From NCBI GenBank assembly GCA_041743125.1, contig JBGTNK010000195.1, forward strand, positions 69,032 to 133,031: 64,000 bases of DNA. The letters are read 5' to 3'. The stretch comes from Terrimonas_B sp041743125 (GTDB lineage Bacteria > Bacteroidota > Bacteroidia > Chitinophagales > Chitinophagaceae). Positions 33,209-40,280 of this stretch are shown here, piece after piece (position 1 is the first letter of the stretch; each line of letters starts with the position of its first letter). The notes beneath the pieces were generated by a model. That model ran no database searches. It worked only from the letters and a program-made list of their open reading frames with translations, and was not told where the DNA came from. The translations under genes and the position numbers were made by a program.

Positions 33209-33776
33209 CCCCGGTTCCGTTTTTATAGTGAGTAAAAAATATTTTCTTTAATCTCATCAGGCACTTATACTTCTGTGTTTTAGCGTTTTCAGCGTTAGTA
33301 TATCCAAAACTGGACGCTATTTCCTGCATATTTTTCTTTTGGAGATAAAAAGACTCCAATAAACTCTTACATGGCTCCCCCAGGCTGGATATTGCTTTTT
33401 CCATCATTTCAAATTCCGCATCCCTGCGGCTGTGGTCCTGTATATCATCCTCAACCTGTACCAGGGTTTCTGCATTTCCAATATCACCGGAATACCGGTT
33501 ATTCTGGTTCAGTTTCTTAAGCCATAACCGCCGCGATACTGAATAAATATAGGTTTTGATCTGGCAGCTTAACTCAAATGTTCCCGATCTCGCTTTTTCA
33601 TAGAGTACGATCATGGCCTCCTGGAATATGTCCTTTGCGTCGTCGGATGATCCGTTATTGTTGAGAATCAGGGATTGAACCGTGCTATAATTTTCTTTAT
33701 AGATCGTTTCAACGGCCTTTTTCTCGTTGCGGGCTAATCCTTGCAATAGAATCCTTTCGCTGTTCTCTTCTTTCAC
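33195..33776 (-). CDS. ECF-type RNA polymerase sigma factor
   Basis: 193 residues, starting at GTG (33776); no in-frame ATG is suitable. Region 2 is at about 25-90 (DDAKDIFQEAMIVLYEKARSG), followed by the IYSVSRRLWLKKL segment that reads the -10 region. Region 4 is at about 125-185, with the helix-turn-helix ending SFGYTNAENAKTQKYKCLMRLKK. As an ECF factor it should direct core polymerase to a small set of promoters. It overlaps the downstream protease-fusion gene, its probable partner, and is divergent from a small lipoprotein gene across a 144-bp region with a large inverted repeat, a candidate autoregulated promoter. Confidence 0.95.
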   Translation of the reverse strand: MKEENSERILLQGLARNEKKAVETIYKENYSTVQSLILNNNGSSDDAKDIFQEAMIVLYEKARSGTFELSCQIKTYIYSVSRRLWLKKLNQNNRYSGDIGNAETLVQVEDDIQDHSRRDAEFEMMEKAISSLGEPCKSLLESFYLQKKNMQEIASSFGYTNAENAKTQKYKCLMRLKKIFFTHYKNGTGDERE

Positions 33777-33808
33777 TATCCTTTATTTAATACTTTTTTT
33801 TAAAAATA

Positions 33809-33856
33809 GTAACCCTGTGGCAGCTTTAAAAAAAAACTTTGGTTGCTGCGGGTTAC
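33809..33856. repeat. Inverted repeat between the sigma factor and small lipoprotein genes
   Basis: GTAACCC (33809-33815) and GCAGC (33820-33824) are mirrored by GCTGC (33845-33849) and GGGTTAC (33850-33856). Both divergent genes thus have GTAACCC at their upstream side, which could be a shared -35-type site for the sigma factor or an operator. It is 32 bp upstream of the sigma gene start and 64 bp upstream of the lipoprotein start. Confidence 0.6.
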
Positions 33857-33920
33857 CTTTTTCATGATTGGGTATAAACACTGAAATATTTCATAAAATA
33901 AAAAATTAAAAAAAATCACA

Positions 33921-34097
33921 ATGAAAAAGCTTTTTATCGTATTGGCAGTAGCTACGCTTGGTTTTGTAGCTTGTAACAACGAAAGTAAAACAGAGGAAAC
34001 AACAGATACACTGGTTACTGAGCCTACACTAGCTCCTACTGTAGATACAACTGTAATGGTTGACACTACTGTTAAAGTTGATTCTCTTACAAAATAA
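33921..34097 (+). CDS. Small lipoprotein, 58 residues
   Basis: ATG at 33921, TAA at 34095-34097. The signal sequence MKKLFIVLAVATLGFVAC ends in a lipobox (GFVAC, Cys18), so the mature product of about 41 residues is lipid-anchored. The mature part is short, acidic and Thr/Val-rich, with VDTTVMVDTTVKVD, an almost periodic V-D-T-T pattern and no Cys. It resembles the small Thr-rich lipoproteins found in many Chitinophagaceae genomes; function unknown. An overlapping opposite-strand frame is not a gene. The gene is followed by a strong terminator and is divergent from the ECF sigma gene, so it may be part of that regulon. Confidence 0.85.
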   Translation: MKKLFIVLAVATLGFVACNNESKTEETTDTLVTEPTLAPTVDTTVMVDTTVKVDSLTK

Positions 34098-34125
34098 ATC
34101 CTTCTTGCGGCAAGCAATCGAAAGT

Positions 34126-34158
34126 GGCCGTCTCGTATTTATGCGAGACGGCCTTTTT
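34126..34158 (+). terminator. Terminator after the small lipoprotein gene
   Basis: GGCCGTCTCG (34126-34135) pairs with CGAGACGGCC (34144-34153), 10 bp perfect, 8-base loop, followed by TTTTT. Confidence 0.88.
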
Positions 34159-34307
34159 GTGCGCATTTAAATGCAGGCGAAATTATTTCTTGAGGACCTT
34201 GTCACTATACCTGGGGGCAGGAAAAAGGTGATATGAATAGTCGCTGAATTTCCTCAAAATTGGTATGATTTACCAAATAACTCTGTTCCGCCAAAGTCCA
34301 AAACGTT

Positions 34308-34315
34308 TACCTTTG
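34308..34315 (+). promoter_or_regulatory. -7 promoter element of the DEAD-box helicase gene
   Basis: TACCTTTG matches TAnnTTTG. Transcription would start near 34319, leaving a leader of about 34 bases before the GTG start. The -33 element is weak (TGTTCC at 34284). Confidence 0.5.
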
Positions 34316-34352
34316 CGACCCTATCCGTGAAATCACATAAAATTGTTAATCA

Positions 34353-36032
34353 GTGAATACATTTGAATCGTTAGGTATTGAAGAGAATTTAATACATTCT
34401 ATAAGTGCATTGGGCTTTACAACGCCTACGCCTATACAAGAAAAAGCAATACCCGTATTGTTACAGGGAACAAAAGATTTTATCGGCCTGGCGCAAACCG
34501 GTACCGGAAAAACAGCCGCATTTGGATTGCCATTATTGCAACTCATAAAAAAGGATGACCGTTTTCCACAGGCTTTGATCATTTGTCCTACCAGGGAACT
34601 ATGTCTTCAGATAGCCAAAGACCTTGAATCTTTCAAGAAAAGTGCTGGGCAAACCAGCATTACTGCAGTATATGGAGGCACATCCATTTCAATGCAGATA
34701 AGGGACCTCAAAAGAGGAACCCATATAATTGTAGCTACTCCCGGCCGCTTAATTGACCTTATAGAAAGAAAGGCCATTAACCTGGAGCAGATTCATTATG
34801 TAGTTTTGGATGAGGCGGATGAAATGTTGAATATGGGATTTAAGGATGACATTGAGTTCATTCTTAAAAATACACCTAACCGACAGAGTACCTGGCTTTT
34901 CAGTGCCACAATGCCACCGGAAATCAGGCATGTAAGCAAGCGATACATGGACAAGCCTTTTGAAATAACTATCGGTAAGGTTAACCAGGGTAACGTCAAT
35001 ATTGACCACCAGTATTATGCAACGCAACATATAAACCGTTATGAAACACTAAAGCGTATCATAGATTTCAATCCGGGGATTTATGGAATCGTTTTTACCC
35101 GAACAAAAATTGATGCACAAAATATAGCTGAACAACTCACCCGGGAGGGCTATGATATCGAGTCGATCCACGGTGATCTTACCCAACAGCAACGAGATAA
35201 GGTAATGGGTCTTTTCCGCGACAGGAGTATCCAATTGCTGATAGCAACAGATGTAGCCGCCAGAGGTATTGATGTACAAGGTCTCACCCATATCATCAAT
35301 TATGAATTGCCGGATGACACAGAAATATATACACACCGGAGCGGACGTACCGGAAGAGCAGGAAAAAGTGGCATCTCAATTTCTCTCGTAACACCGAAAG
35401 AAACCTATCGCCTGAGGCAAATTGAAAAACTGGTGAACACCCGTGTTCACAAAATGGATATTCCAAGCGGTAAAGATGTTTGCCGGAAACAGTTTTTCCA
35501 TTTCATTGATAAAATGTTGCAGGCCGATATCAGCCATGGTGAATATGAAACGTATATTCCGCTGCTAAAAGAAAAATTTGAGTCAACGTCAAAAGAAGAA
35601 ATACTGCAAAGAGTTGCCGCCCTTGAGTTTGACAGGTTCCTGAAATATTATGAAAATGCGGCCGATTTGAATTTGCGTGGAGATGACAGGCGAGGTGAAA
35701 GAAAAGGAGAAAAAGTTGAAAGAGGTTTTTCCCGTGAAAGAGACCGGGATACAAAGGGAAGAGCATTTGGAGGAGATGGCAACTATCAACGACTGTTCGT
35801 AAACCTGGGAACAAAAGACGGGTTTTACAAAGCAAGCTTTCTGCAATTTATTCTTGATATGAGCGATCTGAAAAAAGAAGTGCTTGGAAGAATTGATATG
35901 AAGGAAATGACCAGCTGGATTGAGATAGAGCCATCAGCTGGTAAGAAAATGATCAAAGCGATGGATGGGAAAAATTACCGGGGTCGTAAGATCAGGATGA
36001 ACGATGCCAATACCGGGGGCAGGGCAAAATAA
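34353..36032 (+). CDS. DEAD-box ATP-dependent RNA helicase (DeaD/CsdA-like)
   Basis: 559 residues from a GTG start, which gives the natural beginning (M)NTFESLGIEENLI, the Q-motif region. Helicase motifs are all present: AQTGTGKTAAF (I), PTRELCLQIA (Ia), TPGRLIDL (Ib), DEADEML (II), SATMP (III), HRSGRTGRAGKSG (VI). After a basic, disordered stretch (about 445-475, rich in R, E, K, G) there is a C-terminal RNA-binding domain like DbpA/CsdA (about 480-555, RLFVNLGTKDGFYKASFLQFI). It fits the cold-shock and ribosome-assembly type. Transcribed alone from a TACCTTTG promoter. Confidence 0.93.
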   Translation: MNTFESLGIEENLIHSISALGFTTPTPIQEKAIPVLLQGTKDFIGLAQTGTGKTAAFGLPLLQLIKKDDRFPQALIICPTRELCLQIAKDLESFKKSAGQTSITAVYGGTSISMQIRDLKRGTHIIVATPGRLIDLIERKAINLEQIHYVVLDEADEMLNMGFKDDIEFILKNTPNRQSTWLFSATMPPEIRHVSKRYMDKPFEITIGKVNQGNVNIDHQYYATQHINRYETLKRIIDFNPGIYGIVFTRTKIDAQNIAEQLTREGYDIESIHGDLTQQQRDKVMGLFRDRSIQLLIATDVAARGIDVQGLTHIINYELPDDTEIYTHRSGRTGRAGKSGISISLVTPKETYRLRQIEKLVNTRVHKMDIPSGKDVCRKQFFHFIDKMLQADISHGEYETYIPLLKEKFESTSKEEILQRVAALEFDRFLKYYENAADLNLRGDDRRGERKGEKVERGFSRERDRDTKGRAFGGDGNYQRLFVNLGTKDGFYKASFLQFILDMSDLKKEVLGRIDMKEMTSWIEIEPSAGKKMIKAMDGKNYRGRKIRMNDANTGGRAK

Positions 36033-36087
36033 AAGAGTTCATGTTTCTATAATGTTACTTTTAAAAGTTGAGTGATAAAAAAAATAA

Positions 36088-36118
36088 TTGTCGGGGATTA
36101 TATCAGGAAGTATATTTG
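36088..36118 (+). promoter_or_regulatory. Promoter of the aromatic amino acid leader
   Basis: TTG (36088-36090), 20 bases, TATATTTG (36111-36118), a good match to the Bacteroidota housekeeping promoter. The predicted start near 36122 is about four bases before the leader-peptide ATG. Confidence 0.7.
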
Positions 36119-36125
36119 TTGCATA

Positions 36126-36215
36126 ATGACAAAAGCAAACACATTTTTCGGATTATATTTTAGCTTCTTTTATTTTAGAATGAAGCCGGGAATGCTTTTG
36201 TTGAAAATCATATAA
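36126..36215 (+). CDS. Phe/Tyr-rich attenuator leader peptide upstream of pheA
   Basis: 29 codons, ATG 36126 to TAA 36213-36215. Residues 7-17 read FFGLYFSFFYF: six Phe and two Tyr in eleven positions, a bias expected only of a regulatory leader. It is followed by a segment that can form alternative hairpins and by a strong terminator that ends 24 bases before pheA. When charged tRNA-Phe or tRNA-Tyr is scarce the ribosome should stall in this run, which would favour the antiterminator and let polymerase enter pheA. The layout equals pheL-pheA of enterobacteria, but the peptide is unrelated in sequence. Too short for routine gene callers. Confidence 0.85.
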   Translation: MTKANTFFGLYFSFFYFRMKPGMLLLKII

Positions 36216-36270
36216 TCAGAACAACTAAATCAACATAAAGGATCCCGGCCAAAAGGCCGGGATTTTTTTT
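36163..36270 (+). terminator. Attenuator: 1:2 and 2:3 alternative pairings and 3:4 terminator before pheA
   Basis: Terminator (3:4): ATCCCGGCC (36242-36250) pairs with GGCCGGGAT (36255-36263), AAAA loop, then eight T (36263-36270). Antiterminator (2:3): GCCGGGA (36185-36191) can pair with TCCCGGC (36243-36249), which takes the left arm of the terminator. Early hairpin (1:2): GCTTC (36163-36167), inside the Phe codons, can pair with GAAGC (36182-36186) and block the antiterminator. A ribosome stalled on the Phe/Tyr codons would break 1:2. Pairing partners are seen in the sequence; the mechanism is inferred. Confidence 0.82.
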
Positions 36271-36293
36271 AAGCCAAAATTGACTACAAATTT

Positions 36294-37190
36294 ATGAGCA
36301 GCATCGAAAAAACCACGTTACCAGCTTCGGCTTCTTCCAGGCAGGAATCTTTGATTAATGGAAACCGGATAGCGATTCAAGGCTATGAAGGAAGTTTTCA
36401 CCAGGTAGCAGCGCAGCAGTATTTTGGTAAAGATGTGGAGGTGATACCCTGTGCTACTTTCCGTGATGTAATGAAAGCCTCTTCAAATAAGAAAATGAGC
36501 GATGGAGGTATGATGGCTATTGAAAACTCCATTGCCGGCAGTATTTTACCAAATTACAACTTGTTACAAAAAAGTAATCTTGTGGTAACCGGAGAAGTAT
36601 ACCTGCATATCAGGCAAAATCTGTTGGTTAATAAAGGTGTAAGCCTGGAGGATATCAGGGAAGTGCATTCCCATACTATGGCTTTGCAGCAGTGCTATGA
36701 CTTTCTGGACAAGTATAAATGGAAATTAGTAGAAACAGAAGACACGGCGTTGAGTGCCAAACATGTTCACCAGCATAAAAGCAAACATATTGCTGCTATT
36801 GCAAGTAAACTAGCTGCTGATTTATTTGACCTGGATATTATCGCTCCCAACATCCACACCATAAAAAATAATTACACCCGGTTTTTAGTATTGCAAAAAG
36901 AAGATGAAGCGCAACCTGTTCCCGGTGCAAACAAAGCATCCGTTAATTTTCATACTGATCATTCAAAAGGAAGCCTTGCCAGGGTATTAACCAGGATAGC
37001 CGAGGGGGGTATCAACCTGAGTAAGCTCCAAAGCTTTCCTATTCCGGGTACTGATTTTAAGTATAGTTTTCATGTTGACATGGAATTTGAATCGGTGAAA
37101 GAGTTTGAAAAGATCATTGAAGAATTAAGGTCGCTGACAGCGGAATTAAAAATTTATGGTATTTATAAAAATGGAAGAACTCTTGTTTAA
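36294..37190 (+). CDS. pheA: Prephenate dehydratase with ACT domain
   Basis: Makes phenylpyruvate from prephenate, the committed step to phenylalanine. 298 residues. The catalytic domain (about 23-205) has QGYEGSFHQVAAQQYFG at its start and NNYTRFLVLQ with the essential Thr-Arg-Phe. The ACT domain (about 218-295) has GSLARVLTRIAEGGINLSKLQSFPI; the usual ESRP allosteric motif is replaced by QSFPI. No chorismate mutase domain is fused: that activity is on the DAHP synthase at 40281-41369. It is the first structural gene after the Phe attenuator and 51 bp before the aminotransferase gene. Confidence 0.95.
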   Translation: MSSIEKTTLPASASSRQESLINGNRIAIQGYEGSFHQVAAQQYFGKDVEVIPCATFRDVMKASSNKKMSDGGMMAIENSIAGSILPNYNLLQKSNLVVTGEVYLHIRQNLLVNKGVSLEDIREVHSHTMALQQCYDFLDKYKWKLVETEDTALSAKHVHQHKSKHIAAIASKLAADLFDLDIIAPNIHTIKNNYTRFLVLQKEDEAQPVPGANKASVNFHTDHSKGSLARVLTRIAEGGINLSKLQSFPIPGTDFKYSFHVDMEFESVKEFEKIIEELRSLTAELKIYGIYKNGRTLV

Positions 37191-37240
37191 CCCCGGAAAT
37201 AAAACAACGTCAGAGAAAAAGATTTTCGAAAATAATAATT

Positions 37241-38404
37241 ATGCGAACAAGTAAAAGACTAGATGGAATTGGTGAATATTATTTCTCCCAAAAATTAAGA
37301 GAGATTGACGAGTTGAATAAGGAAGGTAAGAACATTATCAACCTGGGTATTGGCAGCCCCGATCTGCCACCCCATCCGGATGTAATAAAAGTATTACAGG
37401 AAGAAGCTGCGAAAACTAATGTACATGCGTACCAGGGTTACAAAGGATCGCCGGTATTAAGAAAAGCTATTAAGGAATGGTATAGAAAATGGTATGGAGT
37501 AGAATTAAATGAAGACACAGAAATCTTACCATTGATTGGAAGCAAGGAAGGTATCATGCACATCTGCATGACCTATCTTGATAAAGGTGATAAAGTATTA
37601 GTGCCTAACCCGGGTTATCCTACGTACATCAGTGCGGTGAAGCTGGCAGGAGGTAAGTGTGTAGAATATAAATTGAGAGAAAAAAATAATTATGAACCGG
37701 ATTTTGAAAAATTGGAAAAAGCGGATCTCAAAAAAGTAAAATTGCTCTTTGTAAATTATCCTCAGATGCCAACCGGGAAAATGGCGATAAAAAAATTGTT
37801 TGAAAAAATTGTTGCATTTGGTAATAAACACAACATCTTAATCATTCATGACAACCCGTATAGTTTTATTCTAAATGAAAGTCCGGCCAGTTTGTTGGGA
37901 GTTGAAGGTGCGAAAGAGTGTGTAATAGAATTAAACTCTTTAAGTAAAAGTCATAATATGGCAGGCTGGCGAGTGGGCATGCTTTGCGGGGCAAAAGAGC
38001 GGATAGATGAGGTATTAAGATTTAAAAGTAATATGGATAGTGGCATGTTCCTGCCTGTACAACTGGCAGCTGCTAAAGCTCTTCAGTTGGGCCGGGAGTG
38101 GCATGATGAAGTAAATACTGTTTATAGGGAAAGAAGAGAAAAAGTATTTGAGTTATTAGACCTGCTGAATTGTAAATATTCCACAGAACAAGTAGGCATG
38201 TTTGTTTGGGCCAGGATTTCTAAGAAATTTATCAGTGGGTATGCATTGAGCGATGATGTATTATATAAAAGCAGGGTATTTATTACGCCGGGAGGCATAT
38301 TCGGCAGTGCAGGTGATCAGTATATCCGGGTGAGTTTATGCGGATCCATTGGAAAATTTGAGGAAGCAATAAACAGAATAACAAACGTAGTGAACCAAAG
38401 ATAA
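37241..38404 (+). CDS. Class I/II aminotransferase, probably aromatic or broad-range
   Basis: 387 residues, fold-type I PLP enzyme. The PLP lysine lies in NSLSKSHNMAGWRVGM (about 235). Other conserved parts are NLGIGSPDLPPHPDV at the start, GSKEGIMHICMTYLD, NPGYPTYISAV and the C-terminal RVSLCGS with the substrate carboxylate Arg. From its place between pheA and tyrA it most likely makes phenylalanine and tyrosine from the 2-oxo acids, or handles related amino acids. Its stop codon shares one base with the tyrA start (TAATG), so translation is probably coupled. Confidence 0.9.
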   Translation: MRTSKRLDGIGEYYFSQKLREIDELNKEGKNIINLGIGSPDLPPHPDVIKVLQEEAAKTNVHAYQGYKGSPVLRKAIKEWYRKWYGVELNEDTEILPLIGSKEGIMHICMTYLDKGDKVLVPNPGYPTYISAVKLAGGKCVEYKLREKNNYEPDFEKLEKADLKKVKLLFVNYPQMPTGKMAIKKLFEKIVAFGNKHNILIIHDNPYSFILNESPASLLGVEGAKECVIELNSLSKSHNMAGWRVGMLCGAKERIDEVLRFKSNMDSGMFLPVQLAAAKALQLGREWHDEVNTVYRERREKVFELLDLLNCKYSTEQVGMFVWARISKKFISGYALSDDVLYKSRVFITPGGIFGSAGDQYIRVSLCGSIGKFEEAINRITNVVNQR

Positions 38405-39252
38405 TGGAGAGAAAAAGAATAGCCATCATTGGTGTAGGATTGATCGGCGGCTCGCTGGCCATTCAGTTGCATGAAAAAAAACTATCCTCAAAATTAATAG
38501 GGGTGGATAGTGATGCCAATCATGCAATGAAGGCCATTGAACTTGAACTGGTAGATGAAATATTATCTCTGGAGGATGCTATAGCGCAATCCGATGTTAT
38601 TGTGTTGGCCATACCTGTAGATAAACTGGTGGACATGCTACCCTCCATTATGGGTATGGTAGACCGGCAAATTGTAATAGACCTGGGTTCAACAAAACAC
38701 CAGTTGATTGAATCGATAAAAGATCATCCTAAAAGGGGGAGATATGTAGCCACGCATCCAATGTGGGGAACCGAATACAGCGGTCCGCAGGCGGCGGTGC
38801 GTGGCGCCTATGAAAACAAGGCAGTGATCATTTGTAATGCGGCCGAAAGTGATCCGGATGCATTGGACTGGGTAAAAGCCATGTACAGGAAGATTGGTAT
38901 GCACTTGCTGGAAATGGAAGCAAGAGCCCATGACCTGCATGCAGCGTACGTGAGTCATATTTCTCATATTACATCTTTTGCGCTGGCTAATACGGTATTG
39001 AAAAAAGAAAAAGAGGAGAAAGCCATTTTTGAATTAGCATCCGCCGGTTTTGAAAGTACGGTTAGGCTGGCCAAAAGTAACCCGGCCATGTGGGTGCCCA
39101 TTTTTATGCAGAACAAAGTAAATGTGCTGGATGTGCTTACCGAGCATATATCACAGTTGACAAAATTTAAGGACAGTATTGAAAAAGGGGATAATAATTC
39201 GTTGCAGGGTTTGATTGAAGATGCCAATAAGATCAGGAGGATAATAAAATGA
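38404..39252 (+). CDS. tyrA: Prephenate dehydrogenase
   Basis: Oxidatively decarboxylates prephenate to 4-hydroxyphenylpyruvate for tyrosine. 282 residues, the short single-domain form without ACT or chorismate mutase. The N-terminal Rossmann motif is AIIGVGLIGGSLAIQL. Catalytic-region residues are in THPMWGTEYSGPQAA (the His that binds the substrate hydroxyl) and in HAAYVSHISHI. The start overlaps the stop of the aminotransferase by one base. After it the cluster is interrupted by about 1 kb with a small possible gene on the other strand and a nuclease cassette. Confidence 0.95.
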   Translation: MERKRIAIIGVGLIGGSLAIQLHEKKLSSKLIGVDSDANHAMKAIELELVDEILSLEDAIAQSDVIVLAIPVDKLVDMLPSIMGMVDRQIVIDLGSTKHQLIESIKDHPKRGRYVATHPMWGTEYSGPQAAVRGAYENKAVIICNAAESDPDALDWVKAMYRKIGMHLLEMEARAHDLHAAYVSHISHITSFALANTVLKKEKEEKAIFELASAGFESTVRLAKSNPAMWVPIFMQNKVNVLDVLTEHISQLTKFKDSIEKGDNNSLQGLIEDANKIRRIIK

Positions 39253-39256
39253 GTTG

Positions 39257-39436
39257 TTATTCATAAAAATTCTTTTTGAATGATTTGGCTAATAGTATCA
39301 GGAAAATAGTTAAAGAGAAAATGGTAATAGATAATTTGATAAAACTTTTTTCTTCAAAATAGTATATAATATGAATAATAGAAGCGATTACACAGATAAG
39401 GTAGATAGCAAGTTTACTGCCTTCAAAATATTTCAT
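39257..39436 (-). CDS. Possible small membrane protein of unknown function
   Basis: 59 residues from the ATG at 39436 (MKYFEGSKLAIYLICVI), with two hydrophobic segments (about 9-25 and 33-52) and a basic tail, KSFKKNFYE. The hydrophobicity is not random-looking, but the gene is short, on the strand opposite to its neighbours, AT-rich, and begins close to the left boundary of the nuclease cassette. I recognise no family. It could be chance reading of AT-rich DNA that happens to give Ile and Leu codons. Confidence 0.35.
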   Translation of the reverse strand: MKYFEGSKLAIYLICVIASIIHIIYYFEEKSFIKLSITIFSLTIFLILLAKSFKKNFYE

Positions 39437-39516
39437 AAAAAGTAAATTATAAATAATAATAATTGTAAACAAATGTACCAGCCGAGTTGAACCTTAAAAT
39501 GCAGAAAAGGACGCAT

Positions 39517-39532
39517 CCCCTCCCCGGAGGGG
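39517..39532. repeat. Left GC-rich palindrome of the cassette
   Basis: CCCCTCCCCGGAGGGG; the arms CCCCTCC and GGAGGGG pair perfectly. Differs from the right copy at one base. Confidence 0.85.
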
Positions 39533-39576
39533 CGAAATTCGGGAAGTATAAATTATAAACGACCGGGGTGGGTCTT

Positions 39577-40023
39577 ATGAAAAGAAAGATCATTCCATAC
39601 AATCCAAAACTAAAAGACCTGGCAAAAAAACTTCGCCGGACCATGACCTTTTCAGAAGTAAAACTCTGGAATGAATTGAAAAATGGGCAAATGTTGGGAT
39701 ATGATTTTGACAGGCAAAGACCAATTGGCAATTATATTGTAGATTTTTTTTGCAAGGATCTGCAACTGGCTTTGGAAATAGATGGTATTACACATGATGA
39801 TGAGAAACAGATGATGCAGGATGAATTAAGGCGGGAAGAAATCGAAATTTTGGGCGTTCGATTTTTGAGATTCAATGCATTATTGGGAGTAAATAAGGTG
39901 GAAGCTGTGGTTAAGGAAATTGAAAGATGGATTTTGGAATATGAAGAAAAAAATGGAGTAAATGAATTTGTAAAAAGAAAGAGGTTGAAGATGGATAATC
40001 CAAAATCTCGAAAGAAGGAGTAA
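39577..40023 (+). CDS. DUF559 endonuclease-domain protein (Vsr/restriction-endonuclease-like fold)
   Basis: 148 residues from the ATG at 39577 (MKRKIIPYNPKLK); an in-frame GTG at 39568 lies inside the inverted repeat and is unlikely. The DUF559 domain occupies about 8-115: LAKKLRRTMTFSEVKLWNELKN, LGYDFDRQRPIGNYIVDFFC and LALEIDGITHDDEKQ, which hold the D...ExD-type nuclease residues (the Asp in IVDF, the Glu and Asp in LEIDG), then ILGVRFLRFNALLGV. The last 30 residues are basic. Proteins of this type are related to very-short-patch repair nucleases; their role is mostly unknown. The gene fills the cassette between the inverted repeats, with its stop codon touching the right repeat. Confidence 0.88.
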   Translation: MKRKIIPYNPKLKDLAKKLRRTMTFSEVKLWNELKNGQMLGYDFDRQRPIGNYIVDFFCKDLQLALEIDGITHDDEKQMMQDELRREEIEILGVRFLRFNALLGVNKVEAVVKEIERWILEYEEKNGVNEFVKRKRLKMDNPKSRKKE

Positions 40024-40033
40024 CCCACCCCTG

Positions 40034-40049
40034 CCCCTCCCGGGAGGGG
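40034..40049. repeat. Right GC-rich palindrome of the cassette
   Basis: CCCCTCCCGGGAGGGG, a perfect 16-bp palindrome, two bases after the ACCCACCCC repeat that begins at the nuclease stop codon. Confidence 0.85.
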
Positions 40050-40268
40050 AGGCCAGGCTCAACCCTCACTTTTCGAAGAAATCGATTTGTTTGGATTTTC
40101 CGAAAATCCGGAATAGATAAATAAAAATGATGTGGTATTGATGAAGTTTGGAATTATACAAGGTAGATGATCAGGCTTACACAACGAACGATGTCCTATA
40201 AACCTAAAGACAACAACATAATAATTATAATAAAACATCTCCGTAACATCCTTTTGGGCCCGGAGACT

Positions 40269-40276
40269 TAAATTTG
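40269..40276 (+). promoter_or_regulatory. -7 promoter element of the DAHP synthase gene
   Basis: TAAATTTG followed by TAGT and ATG: exactly four bases to the start codon. A clear -33 element at the right distance is missing. It would let the second half of the aromatic cluster be transcribed without passing the Phe attenuator. Confidence 0.5.
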
Positions 40277-40280
40277 TAGT

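Larger units (their letters stand above)
39485..40064. mobile_element. Candidate DUF559-nuclease cassette with palindromic inverted ends
   Basis: About 580 bp around one nuclease gene. Left to right: AGTTGAACCT (39485-39494), GC-rich palindrome (39517-39532), GGGGTGGGT (39565-39573), nuclease gene (39577-40023), ACCCACCCC (40023-40031), GC-rich palindrome (40034-40049), AGGCTCAACC (40055-40064). The inner 9-mers are perfect inverted repeats, the two palindromes differ by one base, and the outer 10-mers match inversely at 8 of 10. The ends are far richer in G+C than the surroundings. It lies inside the aromatic gene cluster without breaking a gene. No target-site duplication was identified, so mobility is not shown. 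Confidence 0.5.

Noticed and set aside
33800..34117. Antisense frame of 105 codons covering the small lipoprotein gene
   Set aside because: It is the complement of a gene with signal peptide and lipobox and reads as low-complexity Ser/Val.
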